From positions 1 through 62,349 of the forward strand of contig URSS01000012.1 of assembly GCA_900550545.1 (NCBI GenBank): a stretch of DNA of 62,349 bases. The letters are read 5' to 3'. The position numbers and the translations under genes are program-made. Under the pieces are notes generated by a model that did no database searches, was not told the DNA's origin, and worked only from the letters and a program-made list of their open reading frames with translations. Below are positions 17,838 through 26,235 of this stretch, piece after piece. Origin of the DNA: an uncultured Lachnobacterium sp. (GTDB lineage Bacteria > Bacillota > Clostridia > Lachnospirales > Lachnospiraceae). Every line of letters begins with the position of its first letter. Position 1 is the first letter of the stretch.

Positions 17838-19055
17838 TTATATTTGAAATGCAAGCAATGCAGGTGTCATAATGATTGCAAAGACAATTCCAAGCATAAG
17901 CAAAAGCGGAAACAGCATCTTTGTTCCTGCTTCTTCCCCCATTCGCTTTGCAAGTGCCTTTCTTTCCTCCATAGCACCCTCTGCTTCCTGACTTAATAAT
18001 TGACAAATCCCACGACTACCGGTCTGTACATTCTGTATTAAGATGCGAACCAGGCGCTGATAATCGCCAACTTCAGTTCTTTCTCCGAATTTCTGATATG
18101 CTGCCAATTCCGTTTCTCCATCCTGAATCTCATGATTTGTGTAAACCATTTCTTCATAAATAAAACGCTTTGAAATTTCCTTTTTCTTCCTTTTATCAGA
18201 GTATCGAGCGGAAATTGTATTCCATGACTGTTTTAAAGACATTCCAGCACCCATTAAAATCAGCAATTTACTGACAACTTCTGAATAATCCAGCATCATC
18301 TGATCCTGTCTTTCCTTGCGTTTTGTTTTTTCTCGCTCTATACGAACGAAATACAATAAAACAAGCACAATTATCTCAAAGAAGAGCATTTTGATTACCA
18401 AATGCCTTTTTGCTTCTGACCAGTGCAGAGAAACACCATTTACTTCTTTGGGAAGTGTCAGCAATTGATTTCCCTCTTTTTTTGCATCTTTATCAATGGC
18501 TTCCTTCACATCTTTTAAAATTCTCTCACTCTCTGATAAAGTTCTTGGATATACCATAAAAGAGAACACATACTCCTGTGTGTAATTTCCACAGGTAAGC
18601 TGCACTGTTGCCTGTTCTAAGGAACCATTCTGTGGCACAGCCTCTTCTATAATGACACCGTCCACATCCACGATTCTGTAACTGTCTAATGTCCATTCTG
18701 CTTTGACCATTCCGTTTTGGTATGAGGTTTGCATATTTACCGGCAAAGTCACTGCATTTTCATTATCACCTTCTGCATAAAAAGACTTTGAAATCTCTTC
18801 TTTCGCAGCATCAAAATACTTGTCCGCCTCTTCTTTTGTTACATCAACGGCTGGAACCACAAGTGTATAATCATAATTCTTCACCACATCACCTGCGTCA
18901 AGTTGTAACTCCACTTCCTGATCATATTCTCCCGGGCTCCCCCGGATTACCTGATTTTTGCTGTTGATGTTCTGCTCAGAGGCTTCAACATAGCCTGCCA
19001 GAAAAAGCAATAGTACACATACGATTGCAATTTCCGCGCATTTTTTCTTCTGCAA
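17838..19055 (-). CDS. TadC-like T2SSF membrane protein with large extracytoplasmic N-terminus
   Basis: 405 residues. An N-terminal signal/membrane helix (about 8-25) leads into ~190 residues of beta-rich, acidic, extracytoplasmic sequence, then a membrane helix near 222-240 (MLFFEIIVLVLLYFV), a T2SSF cytoplasmic bundle (SKLLILMGAGMSLKQSWNTIS) and a final hydrophobic helix. The second half is the TadC platform protein of the pilus machine; the first half is not part of usual TadC. Translation starts at TTG 19055 behind AAGGGGG. Confidence 0.85.
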   Translation of the reverse strand: MQKKKCAEIAIVCVLLLFLAGYVEASEQNINSKNQVIRGSPGEYDQEVELQLDAGDVVKNYDYTLVVPAVDVTKEEADKYFDAAKEEISKSFYAEGDNENAVTLPVNMQTSYQNGMVKAEWTLDSYRIVDVDGVIIEEAVPQNGSLEQATVQLTCGNYTQEYVFSFMVYPRTLSESERILKDVKEAIDKDAKKEGNQLLTLPKEVNGVSLHWSEAKRHLVIKMLFFEIIVLVLLYFVRIEREKTKRKERQDQMMLDYSEVVSKLLILMGAGMSLKQSWNTISARYSDKRKKKEISKRFIYEEMVYTNHEIQDGETELAAYQKFGERTEVGDYQRLVRILIQNVQTGSRGICQLLSQEAEGAMEERKALAKRMGEEAGTKMLFPLLLMLGIVFAIIMTPALLAFQI

Positions 19056-19091
19056 TTAAATTCCCCCTTCCATTCTCCTTTTTCAATCTAT

Positions 19092-19829
19092 TTACATATG
19101 TATTGCGAGAATGCGATTTGCAAGCACAATGGCACCTGCATAGGCTGCCAGACATCCTGTCATAAACAAAATTCCTGTTGGATTTCCATACATACTGTCT
19201 AACATATCTGCCGATGTAAGTTTTAAATAGGCCAGTATCAATATAGGAATAAAATTCATTACCTTTTGTTCCAATTTTCTAGATACAACCAGAACCTGTA
19301 TTTCCCGTTCCGTCTCATATCGCATACGCATATGTCCTTCCGTTCCCTTTATGATTGTTTGAAAATTTCCTCCACTTCGCTTTGCAAACGAAAACACTTC
19401 TGAAAAACTGGAGATATCTGCATTTCCAGAGCGAACGGCAAAATCTTCCAGTAAGCGTTCAATCGGCATATTGTATCGCACAGATTGATTCATCTGAACA
19501 AGCTCCTGATACATTGCTGCATCTTCTCCATATAACTCCCTTATTTCTTTTTCCGCTTCTCTCCATGCATTCTCTATAGAACATCCAGCAAGAAGCGCCG
19601 CACTAATGGTTCGAAGCGCGTCTAAAAATTCTTTTGCCAACCTACTTTGTACTTCCTCTTTCCCCTTTGCCATTGCGCTTCTGTAAAAGAAAACGAATAG
19701 TGGAAAAATCAGGACAAGACCCAGCCAATGATCATAAAACAAATATGCAATGACCACTCCAATTCCAATTGACAATAAAAGGCACTTTCCCTTTTCTTTC
19801 CACACTAATTTATATTGTCTGTAATCCAT
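19092..19829 (-). CDS. TadB-like T2SSF platform protein
   Basis: 245 residues with two N-terminal membrane helices (about 14-50), a cytoplasmic helical bundle with the T2SSF pattern (AISAALLAGCSIENAWREAEKE; FSFAKRSGGNFQTII) and two C-terminal helices. With TadC it forms the inner-membrane platform on which the TadA ATPase acts. It overlaps the tadA stop by 20 bases, a sign of translational coupling. Confidence 0.9.
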   Translation of the reverse strand: MDYRQYKLVWKEKGKCLLLSIGIGVVIAYLFYDHWLGLVLIFPLFVFFYRSAMAKGKEEVQSRLAKEFLDALRTISAALLAGCSIENAWREAEKEIRELYGEDAAMYQELVQMNQSVRYNMPIERLLEDFAVRSGNADISSFSEVFSFAKRSGGNFQTIIKGTEGHMRMRYETEREIQVLVVSRKLEQKVMNFIPILILAYLKLTSADMLDSMYGNPTGILFMTGCLAAYAGAIVLANRILAIHM

Positions 19830-21048
19830 GCATAATTCCTTCCCTGATTGCTATATCCTCCAGACCTGACATTATAAGTTTGTTTGTGCACTTTAATTTT
19901 TCCATCGCAATAAGTGCACTTTTATCTCCATCCTGTTGTAACTGATACAGCGGAGATAACAATATTTCCCCATCCTTAAACCCGATTACCTCTGTAATTT
20001 CAAGAACCTTCCGGCTGCGATCCGGCAATCTTCCAAGGTGAACAATAACATCAATTCCCGATGCAATCTGTTGACGAATTGCATGCAATGGTAAATCCAT
20101 CCCCATCAGTACCATCATTTCCAAACGGCTTAAAATATCACGGCTGGAATTTCCATGTGCCGTAGAAAGTCCCCCGTCATGGCCAGTATTTAAAGCTTGT
20201 AACATATCAAAAGCCTCTGCACCACGGCACTCTCCGACAATAATCCGGTCCGGTCGCATTCGCAACGCACTCCGTATCAAATCTCGAATTGTCACCGGCA
20301 TAACGCCTTCCATATTCGCGTTCCGAGTCTCCAGACGCACAAGGTTATGGATTCCCTGTATCTGTAACTCTGCGGAATCTTCAATTGTAATTACTCTTTC
20401 ATCCTCTGGGATATATTGCGATAATGCATTAAGAAATGTTGTTTTTCCGGAACTTGTACCTCCGGAAATCAACAGACTGTATTTGGCCTGCACCAGATAT
20501 TTAAGAAAATCTGCAGCGTCTTTTGAAACAGCCCCTTTTTCGATCAAAGCATCCATGTCCAGTGGATGCTCCGGAAATTTACGTATCGTAATTGCCGATC
20601 CATCCAGTGAAATCGGTGACAATACAATATTTACACGAGAACCATCACTCAAACGTGTGTCCACAATAGGATTTGACATATTAACAACTCGGTTATGTCT
20701 GCCTACAATCTGCTGGATAATGTCCTGCATTTTTTCTTCACTGGCAAAACTCTGCTCCCATTTATGAACACATCCAAATTTCTCATAAAATATATTCTGT
20801 GGCCCATTTACCATAATCTCGGATACTTCCGGATCATCCACCAGATCCTGAAGCGCATCCAGTTTTCGCAACGAATTGAAAACCTGTTGCTCAATCCGTA
20901 CTCTTTCCCGCAGGGAAATAATCCTTCCCTGCAACATCTGCGCCGTCTCTTCTGCGATAAACTCTTCGATTTCCTCATCAAGCATATCGCGGGATAAATC
21001 CATTCTTTGAAGAACCCTGGCTCTGATCTGGCTTATATACTCATCCAA
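19810..21048 (-). CDS. tadA: TadA/CpaF-type pilus assembly ATPase
   Basis: 412-residue secretion ATPase of the type II/IV family. The N-terminal domain ends near residue 150; Walker A (GGTSSGKTTFLNALS) is near 195, the Asp box near 220 (VITIEDSAELQI), Walker B (DRIIVGECRGAEAFDML) near 270 and the His box with GHDGGLSTAHGNS near 290-302. It powers pilin polymerisation at the cytoplasmic face. All catalytic motifs look intact. It overlaps the TadZ-like gene by eight bases. Confidence 0.96.
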   Translation of the reverse strand: MDEYISQIRARVLQRMDLSRDMLDEEIEEFIAEETAQMLQGRIISLRERVRIEQQVFNSLRKLDALQDLVDDPEVSEIMVNGPQNIFYEKFGCVHKWEQSFASEEKMQDIIQQIVGRHNRVVNMSNPIVDTRLSDGSRVNIVLSPISLDGSAITIRKFPEHPLDMDALIEKGAVSKDAADFLKYLVQAKYSLLISGGTSSGKTTFLNALSQYIPEDERVITIEDSAELQIQGIHNLVRLETRNANMEGVMPVTIRDLIRSALRMRPDRIIVGECRGAEAFDMLQALNTGHDGGLSTAHGNSSRDILSRLEMMVLMGMDLPLHAIRQQIASGIDVIVHLGRLPDRSRKVLEITEVIGFKDGEILLSPLYQLQQDGDKSALIAMEKLKCTNKLIMSGLEDIAIREGIMHGLQTI

Positions 21049-22054
21049 CAGATCTTACCCCCGGCATCAGATTTCGAATCCTGTCCCCGAACTCATTCCA
21101 TTTCCACTGTTCCACAAGACGTTCACAGGATACAACCGGCGTTGCCATCAACGGAATTTCCACGCTTTGAATTTTCTGTCGAACCCGTTCCAAATCTCTT
21201 TTTTCAAGTTCCTCAAAAAATTCCTTTTCTCTCCATTGACCAATTCCACCCCGGCTTTTCATAAGATAAATTTCCTGACAAATGCCAAGTATCTCGAAAA
21301 AACCAACAAAACGCGTTCCAAAATTTAAAACGATCGTCTCATATCCCATTTCTTTTGCAAGAATATGAAACAATTTCTGATAAGTTTTCATCTGTGCTTC
21401 GCATAGACACTCGGTATTGTACACTGGATAGGCTACATCAATATTTTCCAGGTGAGAAATGCAGGAAACCAAATGGTTCGTAGCATATCTTCCCTTCTCT
21501 GCCATCACCAGCAATTCCTCTAAACCCATCCTGCAATCTTCACCTGCCAATTGTGAAATTCCGCTGTTCTCCTGCAGATCCAATAGCAAAACCTTTTCAT
21601 GTTCCCCGATCAAAGTTGCAAGTGTAACTGCAAACGGAAGCTGATATTCATTTTCTGCAAGAGAATATACCCCTAAAATCTGTGCTTTTCCCGGCAACCG
21701 ATTTCCCTGGCACACACATTGTATTTCTTCTCCCACCTGTTTTAATATCTCATCCACAATGCGGTTTACTTCCTGATACCGTTCCACCCAATACACGCCT
21801 CCTTCCTCTTGTTTTTCTGTATCTTCTTTCCCATCATATAAGCATATTACGGGAATTTCTCCACTCCAGTTTTCTGCATTTTTCACATCATCCATCAACA
21901 CGATATCATAAGATTTCCTGTCTCTCTTTAATTCCGCATTCTCTGAATAAATATGCAGTTCTACCTGCTCCTGATAATGATTCATTATGCAGTTCGTAAA
22001 TCGTAAACTGTATTCATTGTCCCCAATACAAAGCCCTAACCGAACTTTCTTCAT
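21041..22054 (-). CDS. TadZ/CpaE-like protein with degenerate P-loop
   Basis: 337 residues: an N-terminal receiver-like domain (MKKVRLGLCIGDNEYSLRF, with VLMDD near residue 53) and a MinD/ParA-like second domain starting near ILGVYSLAENEYQLPFAVTLATLI. In that place active TadZ/CpaE proteins carry GGVGKTT; here the lysine and glycines are absent, so nucleotide binding would have to be unusual or lost. TadZ places the Tad machine in the cell. Position right before tadA supports the call despite sequence drift. Confidence 0.8.
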   Translation of the reverse strand: MKKVRLGLCIGDNEYSLRFTNCIMNHYQEQVELHIYSENAELKRDRKSYDIVLMDDVKNAENWSGEIPVICLYDGKEDTEKQEEGGVYWVERYQEVNRIVDEILKQVGEEIQCVCQGNRLPGKAQILGVYSLAENEYQLPFAVTLATLIGEHEKVLLLDLQENSGISQLAGEDCRMGLEELLVMAEKGRYATNHLVSCISHLENIDVAYPVYNTECLCEAQMKTYQKLFHILAKEMGYETIVLNFGTRFVGFFEILGICQEIYLMKSRGGIGQWREKEFFEELEKRDLERVRQKIQSVEIPLMATPVVSCERLVEQWKWNEFGDRIRNLMPGVRSVG

Positions 22055-22079
22055 AGCTTCTCCTTTCCAACTGTATCTG

Positions 22080-22604
22080 CTACATATACATACGAACTCT
22101 CACCACCATAAATCCCAAAAGAATTGCCACCGAAAAATGCATCAGATTTTCTTTCTGAGCCATACTTTTTCGATACGACATAAAATTTCCATGTAAGAGT
22201 TCCTGAAGAAACACACTGCCTTTGAATAAGCTGAACTGCAAATTACGATTATGCAACATCTTCCCAACTGAGATAATCGCCCCCACCAGCAATGCAGCAA
22301 GTATACAGTCTGTCAACGTTTTGAAATTTGTAAATCCACCTATTACGGAAAAAAGTTTGATGTCCCCGGCTCCCAAAATACCGAGAACGTATAAAAGATA
22401 TAAAATGATAACCGGAAAAGATATATTCCAAAGAATATAGATGATCTGTGGTACTCCGCCTATTGATATACCAAATGCGATCGAACAAAACAGTCCCATG
22501 AGAATCAGCCGGTTACTGATCTTCATGCACATAAAATCCTGAATCACTGCAGTAAATAAAATCATGTACAGTGTCAGTATGGATGCTGTCTGCATCTCAT
22601 TCAT
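22080..22604 (-). CDS. A24 prepilin peptidase (TadV/CpaA type), first gene of the Tad operon
   Basis: 174 residues with about five membrane helices. The catalytic aspartates lie in VIQDFMCMKISNR (about 22) and in LGAGDIKLFSVIGGF (about 80), the GXGD motif. It lacks a methylase domain. It should cleave leader peptides of the Flp and TadE-like prepilins. It opens the operon, directly after a consensus promoter, with AGAGGTGATGCAAT before the ATG. Confidence 0.93.
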   Translation of the reverse strand: MNEMQTASILTLYMILFTAVIQDFMCMKISNRLILMGLFCSIAFGISIGGVPQIIYILWNISFPVIILYLLYVLGILGAGDIKLFSVIGGFTNFKTLTDCILAALLVGAIISVGKMLHNRNLQFSLFKGSVFLQELLHGNFMSYRKSMAQKENLMHFSVAILLGFMVVRVRMYM

Positions 22605-22633
22605 ATTGCATCACCTCTTTTGTTGTAAGTCGG

Positions 22634-22662
22634 ATTATAGCAATGACTATTTTATTTGTCAA
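22634..22662 (-). promoter_or_regulatory. Consensus sigma-A promoter of the Tad operon
   Basis: Minus strand: TTGACA (22662-22657), 17 bases, TATAAT (22639-22634), both perfect. It starts about 30 bases before the prepilin peptidase ATG. No terminator was found within the run down to 13227, so the whole Tad set is probably one transcript of about 9.4 kb. Confidence 0.85.
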
Positions 22663-22749
22663 GAAAAAATTTTTATAAATATTTTTTGTATAACTTTTCC
22701 ATTTATGCTTATACTTGTAAAAAAAGCATTTAGGAAAGCAGGTGATTTT

Positions 22750-22983
22750 TTGAAACTTTTTAAGGCAACACCCGAACCTCTGAGCGGTTATGACATGCTG
22801 ATCGACAGCCTCCACCAGACGAGCGCCGATTTACAAATTGTATATGAAAATCTACAAAATGTAGTAGAACCTGATTTGATCGACTACTATATCTACCAGG
22901 CAAAAGCCGTACAGATGCGATATAAATTTTTACTTGGATGCGTAAAAAAATTAGAGGATTCTTACACGAAGAATCCTCTCTGA
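22750..22983 (+). CDS. DUF2508 (YaaL-like) small protein
   Basis: 77 residues, helical and soluble, resembling the DUF2508/YaaL family often encoded near recR or pilus and sporulation genes. The family has no established function. Start at TTG 22750 is inferred from AGGAAAGCAGG about seven bases upstream; in-frame upstream ATG codons would add a hydrophobic stretch in an AT-rich leader. Its 3' end overlaps fliS tail-to-tail by 22 bases. Confidence 0.7.
   Translation: MKLFKATPEPLSGYDMLIDSLHQTSADLQIVYENLQNVVEPDLIDYYIYQAKAVQMRYKFLLGCVKKLEDSYTKNPL
22953..22979 (-). terminator. Terminator of flagellin-fliS, inside the DUF2508 coding end
   Basis: AGAGGATTCTT (22953-22963) pairs perfectly with AAGAATCCTCT (22969-22979) over a five-base loop, and the minus strand continues with AATTTTTTT. 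The hairpin is part of the coding sequence of both convergent genes, which overlap here. Confidence 0.85.
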
Positions 22984-23435
22984 TCATCATCCATATAATT
23001 TTCATTTAGCGAAGCGCGACCATACGTCATACCTGCATAAACCTGCTGCGTATTACGCATCAATGGTTCGCTGGTGTCCTGTCTGGCAACTTCCACAAAG
23101 GAGCCATACAGGCACCGCAGAATTTTTTCTGCTTCCAGCAATCCGTCCAACCGGTTTTCATACATGGTGCGTGCAAGCTCGTTTTTGCCAAACACATAAA
23201 GCGAATGCAGATTTTTTGACAATGGATACGCGAAATTCAAGCTATGAATCAGCTCATCCAACACATTCTGTGCTCTGCGGATTGCCACTTTCATTTCTTC
23301 GTGACTGTCCGCTTCATAAGCCTCCTTTGCATCATCAAGATATGCGAACAGAATATCATAAATGATCACAATCATTTCCCCTGCATTACATTGACTAAGC
23401 CGCCTGGTAAAGTCCTGTTTTAGCTCGTTTTTCAT
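22962..23435 (-). CDS. fliS: Flagellar export chaperone FliS
   Basis: 157 residues, mostly helical, with the FliS pattern: an N-terminal segment with LSQCNAGEMIVIIYDILFAYLDDA, then AIRRAQNVLDELIHSLNF and ARTMYENRLDGLLEAEKILRCLY. FliS binds the disordered C-terminal end of flagellin in the cytoplasm and prevents premature polymerisation. It lies 17 bases downstream of the flagellin gene with GGAGG before the ATG, so both are co-transcribed. The last ~25 residues extend past the usual fold. Confidence 0.9.
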   Translation of the reverse strand: MKNELKQDFTRRLSQCNAGEMIVIIYDILFAYLDDAKEAYEADSHEEMKVAIRRAQNVLDELIHSLNFAYPLSKNLHSLYVFGKNELARTMYENRLDGLLEAEKILRCLYGSFVEVARQDTSEPLMRNTQQVYAGMTYGRASLNENYMDDDQRGFFV

Positions 23436-23452
23436 TCTTTTTCAGCCTCCAA

Positions 23453-24844
23453 TTACTGCAAAAGTGAAAGTACCTGTTGTGGCAGATCATTCGCCTGTGA
23501 CAATACAGAAATGGATGCCTGCTCAAGTACATTACGCTGGGTAAATTCTGTCATTTCCTCTGCCATGTCTGTATCAAGAATATTTGAATATGCAGCCGTC
23601 AGATCTTCCTGTGTCTCTGCCAGACTGTTCTGCGCATACTGCAGACGATTAGTAAAAGCACCGATTCTTGAACGTGCATCACTTAATTTTGCAATCGCAT
23701 CATCCAATGTGCGCATACCATTTTCCGGTCCATTGGAAACCGTTACATCAACGGTATCAAGATACAGGCTTTCCGTAGAAATTTCCGGGATACGAATATC
23801 TACATCCTGATACTGATTAGCACCAATCTGAATTGACATGGCACCGATGTCCGTCACATCAATCGTAACGTCCTGTTGCGCATTTTCCTTTAGTTTAAAA
23901 TCCATAGAAAAACCGCCGATATCCGTTACTTTGATGCGTGTTCCATCCGCAGAAACCGTAGTTGTCTTGGAAAAACCTGCACCATCCATAAGTGATACTT
24001 TTGCATCCGTACCAACTTTATTCAATATATAATTGCCGGTTTTATCATCATATTTTGCATCTGCATTCTGATTCATTCCGATGTCTTCAGCAAATTCTTT
24101 ATTCATGGAAACCTTGACTGCCTGACTGGATCCGTATTCAACAGTTGTAATTGTATAACCGCCATTGGCATTTCGCTCTGCGGTACAACCAGCCTGTTCT
24201 GCAGATTTCCGCAACTGCTCAAAAAAAGCATCCTCAGACATTCCCTTTGTATAATCCACACCTATGCCATTGATGGTGATTTTTCCATCTACATTTCCGG
24301 TTGGCTGAGGAATATCATAAGTGGCAGCCTGTGCTTCCTGATCAACATGCAATGTATAGGTGCCCGGTGTCACGCTGTCTGAAATATCCATACGATTCAC
24401 TTCCTTGGAATACACACGCACATCACAAGAACCATCCAGAAGCGTTTTTGTATTGTACTCCGTATCCGCAGAAATACGATCTACTTCTTCTTTGAGTTTA
24501 TCAACCTCTTTTTGAATACTTTCACGATCACTTAGTGCGTTTGTTCCATTCGCTGCCTGCACACAAAGTTCGCGCATTCGCTGCAAAATACTGCTCACTT
24601 CATTTAATGCGCCATCTGCAATGTTAAGTACGGATTCTCCATCCGCCGCATTGGATTCTGCCTGATCTAAAGCATCAATCTGTGCTTTCATCTTGTTCGA
24701 AATGGCCATACCTGCTGGATTATCTCCTGCCTTATTGATCTTGTAACCACTGGATAAACGTTCCATAGAAGCACTCAGCTTATTTTCCGTCCGAAGTAAC
24801 TGTCTGTTTGTGATTACCGCGGACATATTACGATTAATCTTCAT
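23453..24844 (-). CDS. Flagellin
   Basis: 463 residues. The conserved N-terminal D0/D1 helices (MKINRNMSAVITNRQLLR; RLSSGYKINKAGDNPAGMAIS) cover about 1-140 and the C-terminal D1/D0 (SRIGAFTNRLQYAQNSLAE; ISVLSQANDLPQQVLSLLQ) about 385-463. The variable, surface-exposed middle of about 240 residues is beta-rich. It has no signal peptide, as it leaves through the flagellar type III system. It is transcribed from a sigma-28 promoter together with fliS; no other flagellar structural genes occur in the window. Confidence 0.97.
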   Translation of the reverse strand: MKINRNMSAVITNRQLLRTENKLSASMERLSSGYKINKAGDNPAGMAISNKMKAQIDALDQAESNAADGESVLNIADGALNEVSSILQRMRELCVQAANGTNALSDRESIQKEVDKLKEEVDRISADTEYNTKTLLDGSCDVRVYSKEVNRMDISDSVTPGTYTLHVDQEAQAATYDIPQPTGNVDGKITINGIGVDYTKGMSEDAFFEQLRKSAEQAGCTAERNANGGYTITTVEYGSSQAVKVSMNKEFAEDIGMNQNADAKYDDKTGNYILNKVGTDAKVSLMDGAGFSKTTTVSADGTRIKVTDIGGFSMDFKLKENAQQDVTIDVTDIGAMSIQIGANQYQDVDIRIPEISTESLYLDTVDVTVSNGPENGMRTLDDAIAKLSDARSRIGAFTNRLQYAQNSLAETQEDLTAAYSNILDTDMAEEMTEFTQRNVLEQASISVLSQANDLPQQVLSLLQ

Positions 24845-24918
24845 AAATTTTTACCTTCCGTACAAAATTTGGCTTCCATGCCAGAATTTGACCATCCCTG
24901 TCAATTCATCTATTTGTT

Positions 24919-24945
24919 ATATCGTCCGTTTTTTGTATTTTTTTA
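24919..24945 (-). promoter_or_regulatory. Sigma-28 (SigD/FliA) promoter of flagellin
   Basis: Minus strand: TAAA (24945-24942), 15 bases, GACGATAT (24926-24919), one base from the TAAA-N15-GCCGATAT consensus. It is about 75 bases upstream of the flagellin start, and no competing sigma-A boxes are seen between. Confidence 0.8.
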
Positions 24946-24964
24946 ACCACATAACGCGTATAAT

Positions 24965-24993
24965 TTGCATTTCATGGGAAATCGTATTATAAT
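24965..24993 (+). promoter_or_regulatory. Sigma-A promoter of the DUF1858 gene
   Basis: TTGCAT (24965-24970), 17 bases, TATAAT (24988-24993), about 40 bases before the DUF1858 start and divergent to the flagellin promoter. Confidence 0.75.
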
Positions 24994-25034
24994 AGCACCA
25001 TTAATAAGACAAATTGCAAAGGAGGATTTATCCA

Positions 25035-25244
25035 ATGGCTAAGGTTACCAAGGATACTATGATTGGAGAACTTCTTCAGATCGACGCAGATATTGCACCT
25101 ATGCTTTTAAATATCGGCATGCATTGTCTCGGATGCCCATCTTCACAGATGGAAACTATCGCTGAGGCTGCTATGGTTCACGGAATTGAGCCTGATGATC
25201 TGGTGAATGATATTAACGATTTCTTAGAGCATGATTTAGCTTAA
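25035..25244 (+). CDS. DUF1858 domain protein
   Basis: 69 residues, a complete stand-alone DUF1858 domain: MAKVTKDTMIGELLQ, then APMLLNIGMHCLGCPSS with the two cysteines (C-x2-C) typical of the ScdA/hybrid-cluster-protein-associated fold. The family is linked to redox or iron-sulfur handling, but its biochemical role is not settled. AAGGAGG lies eight bases before 25035, deciding this start over 25014. It has its own promoter and terminator. Confidence 0.92.
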   Translation: MAKVTKDTMIGELLQIDADIAPMLLNIGMHCLGCPSSQMETIAEAAMVHGIEPDDLVNDINDFLEHDLA

Positions 25245-25253
25245 CAATAAAAG

Positions 25254-25279
25254 GACTGCACGAACTGTGCAGTCTTTTT
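25254..25279. terminator. Bidirectional terminator between DUF1858 gene and mecA
   Basis: GACTGCAC (25254-25261) pairs with GTGCAGTC (25267-25274), followed on the plus strand by TTTTTA and on the minus strand by CTTTTATTG. It serves the convergent DUF1858 and mecA genes. Confidence 0.85.
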
Positions 25280-25291
25280 ATTATTGGGTTA

Positions 25292-26041
25292 TTACAATTG
25301 TGCAATTGTCTTAAGTGCACTTGGTCCTGTAATCCATTTTCCATGTTCTTCTAAATATGCGCCAGCTGCTGGAGTGTAATTCCGCTGAATTGCATACTCA
25401 CAGATAATATTGCATACTTTGTTAAATTGCTCCGGCGTGTGTCCGTCCTTATGAATCACTAAGAAAAAGCGATTCTTCTGCTCATTCTTATATAGGTCAT
25501 TGCGACCTTCATAATATCCTTCCAGCACATGGGCAAGTCTTTCCACCTGCTCCATATTTACAAATTCAAACATTTTTTTCAGATCAGCTGGAACCTCTGT
25601 TGTCTGATTCTTTGTCTGATCCGTCTCTGTTTCTTCCTTTGCAGCTTCACTCTTCTCGCGAATTTTATTGAAAAGACCAATAATGTCATCTGCGCCCTTA
25701 TTTTCCACAGTACCCTGATTGCCGGAAGACTGCGCAAACATTTCATCATCATCCGATTCGGTGAATTTCGAAAAGCGCGTATCCAATTCCTCAGGATATT
25801 CCACTTTTGTAATCACAAGAATAAGAGATTCGGAAGACAACGGGATGGCCTCTACCATCAATGGATTGTCATTTGCCTCAAAGCCAAACTCATAATTGGC
25901 CTGCTGTATCATGTCATGGAAAAGCCCCTTTGCTTTCTCAGAACCATATGCCAACTCACTCAGATTGATCTGTCTTTCTGCCAGATCCTGCTTCGTTAAT
26001 GTGCAACGAATCTGATTTTCATTTACTTTTTCAATTTTCAT
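25292..26041 (-). CDS. mecA: MecA-family ClpC adaptor
   Basis: 249 residues. The N-terminal substrate-binding domain (MKIEKVNENQIRCTLTKQDLAERQINLSEL) and C-terminal ClpC-binding domain (about 140-249, QVERLAHVLEGYYEGRNDLYK) match MecA/YpbH adaptors, separated by an acidic linker near 90-135. MecA delivers substrates such as competence factors to the ClpCP protease; here the substrate is unknown. The start at 26041 gives the classical MKIE N-terminus. A promoter (TTTACA-N17-TATAAT, 26116-26088) precedes it. Confidence 0.9.
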   Translation of the reverse strand: MKIEKVNENQIRCTLTKQDLAERQINLSELAYGSEKAKGLFHDMIQQANYEFGFEANDNPLMVEAIPLSSESLILVITKVEYPEELDTRFSKFTESDDDEMFAQSSGNQGTVENKGADDIIGLFNKIREKSEAAKEETETDQTKNQTTEVPADLKKMFEFVNMEQVERLAHVLEGYYEGRNDLYKNEQKNRFFLVIHKDGHTPEQFNKVCNIICEYAIQRNYTPAAGAYLEEHGKWITGPSALKTIAQL

Positions 26042-26087
26042 CACAATCACATCCTTACCTTGAAAATCTCTTGTAAATTGTACACTT

Positions 26088-26116
26088 ATTATAATCAAAT
26101 GATTCTATGTTGTAAA
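26088..26116 (-). promoter_or_regulatory. Sigma-A promoter of mecA
   Basis: Minus strand: TTTACA (26116-26111), 17 bases, TATAAT (26093-26088), divergent to the kinase gene. Confidence 0.7.
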
Positions 26117-26169
26117 GTTTGCATGCATTAAAAATTTATAAAGTCAAAAAAGATTTTTTAAAATAATGC

Positions 26170-26198
26170 TTGCTTTTAAAAAACAAGTATGCTATAAG
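26170..26198 (+). promoter_or_regulatory. Probable promoter of the kinase gene
   Basis: TTGCTT (26170-26175), 17 bases, TATAAG (26193-26198). If used, transcription begins near 26205, so in-frame TTG 26170 cannot be the start codon; this favours ATG 26236 (or a near-leaderless ATG 26206). Confidence 0.5.
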
Positions 26199-26235
26199 TT
26201 TATGCATGAGATGCGTTTTACCCCCATTAAAACGT

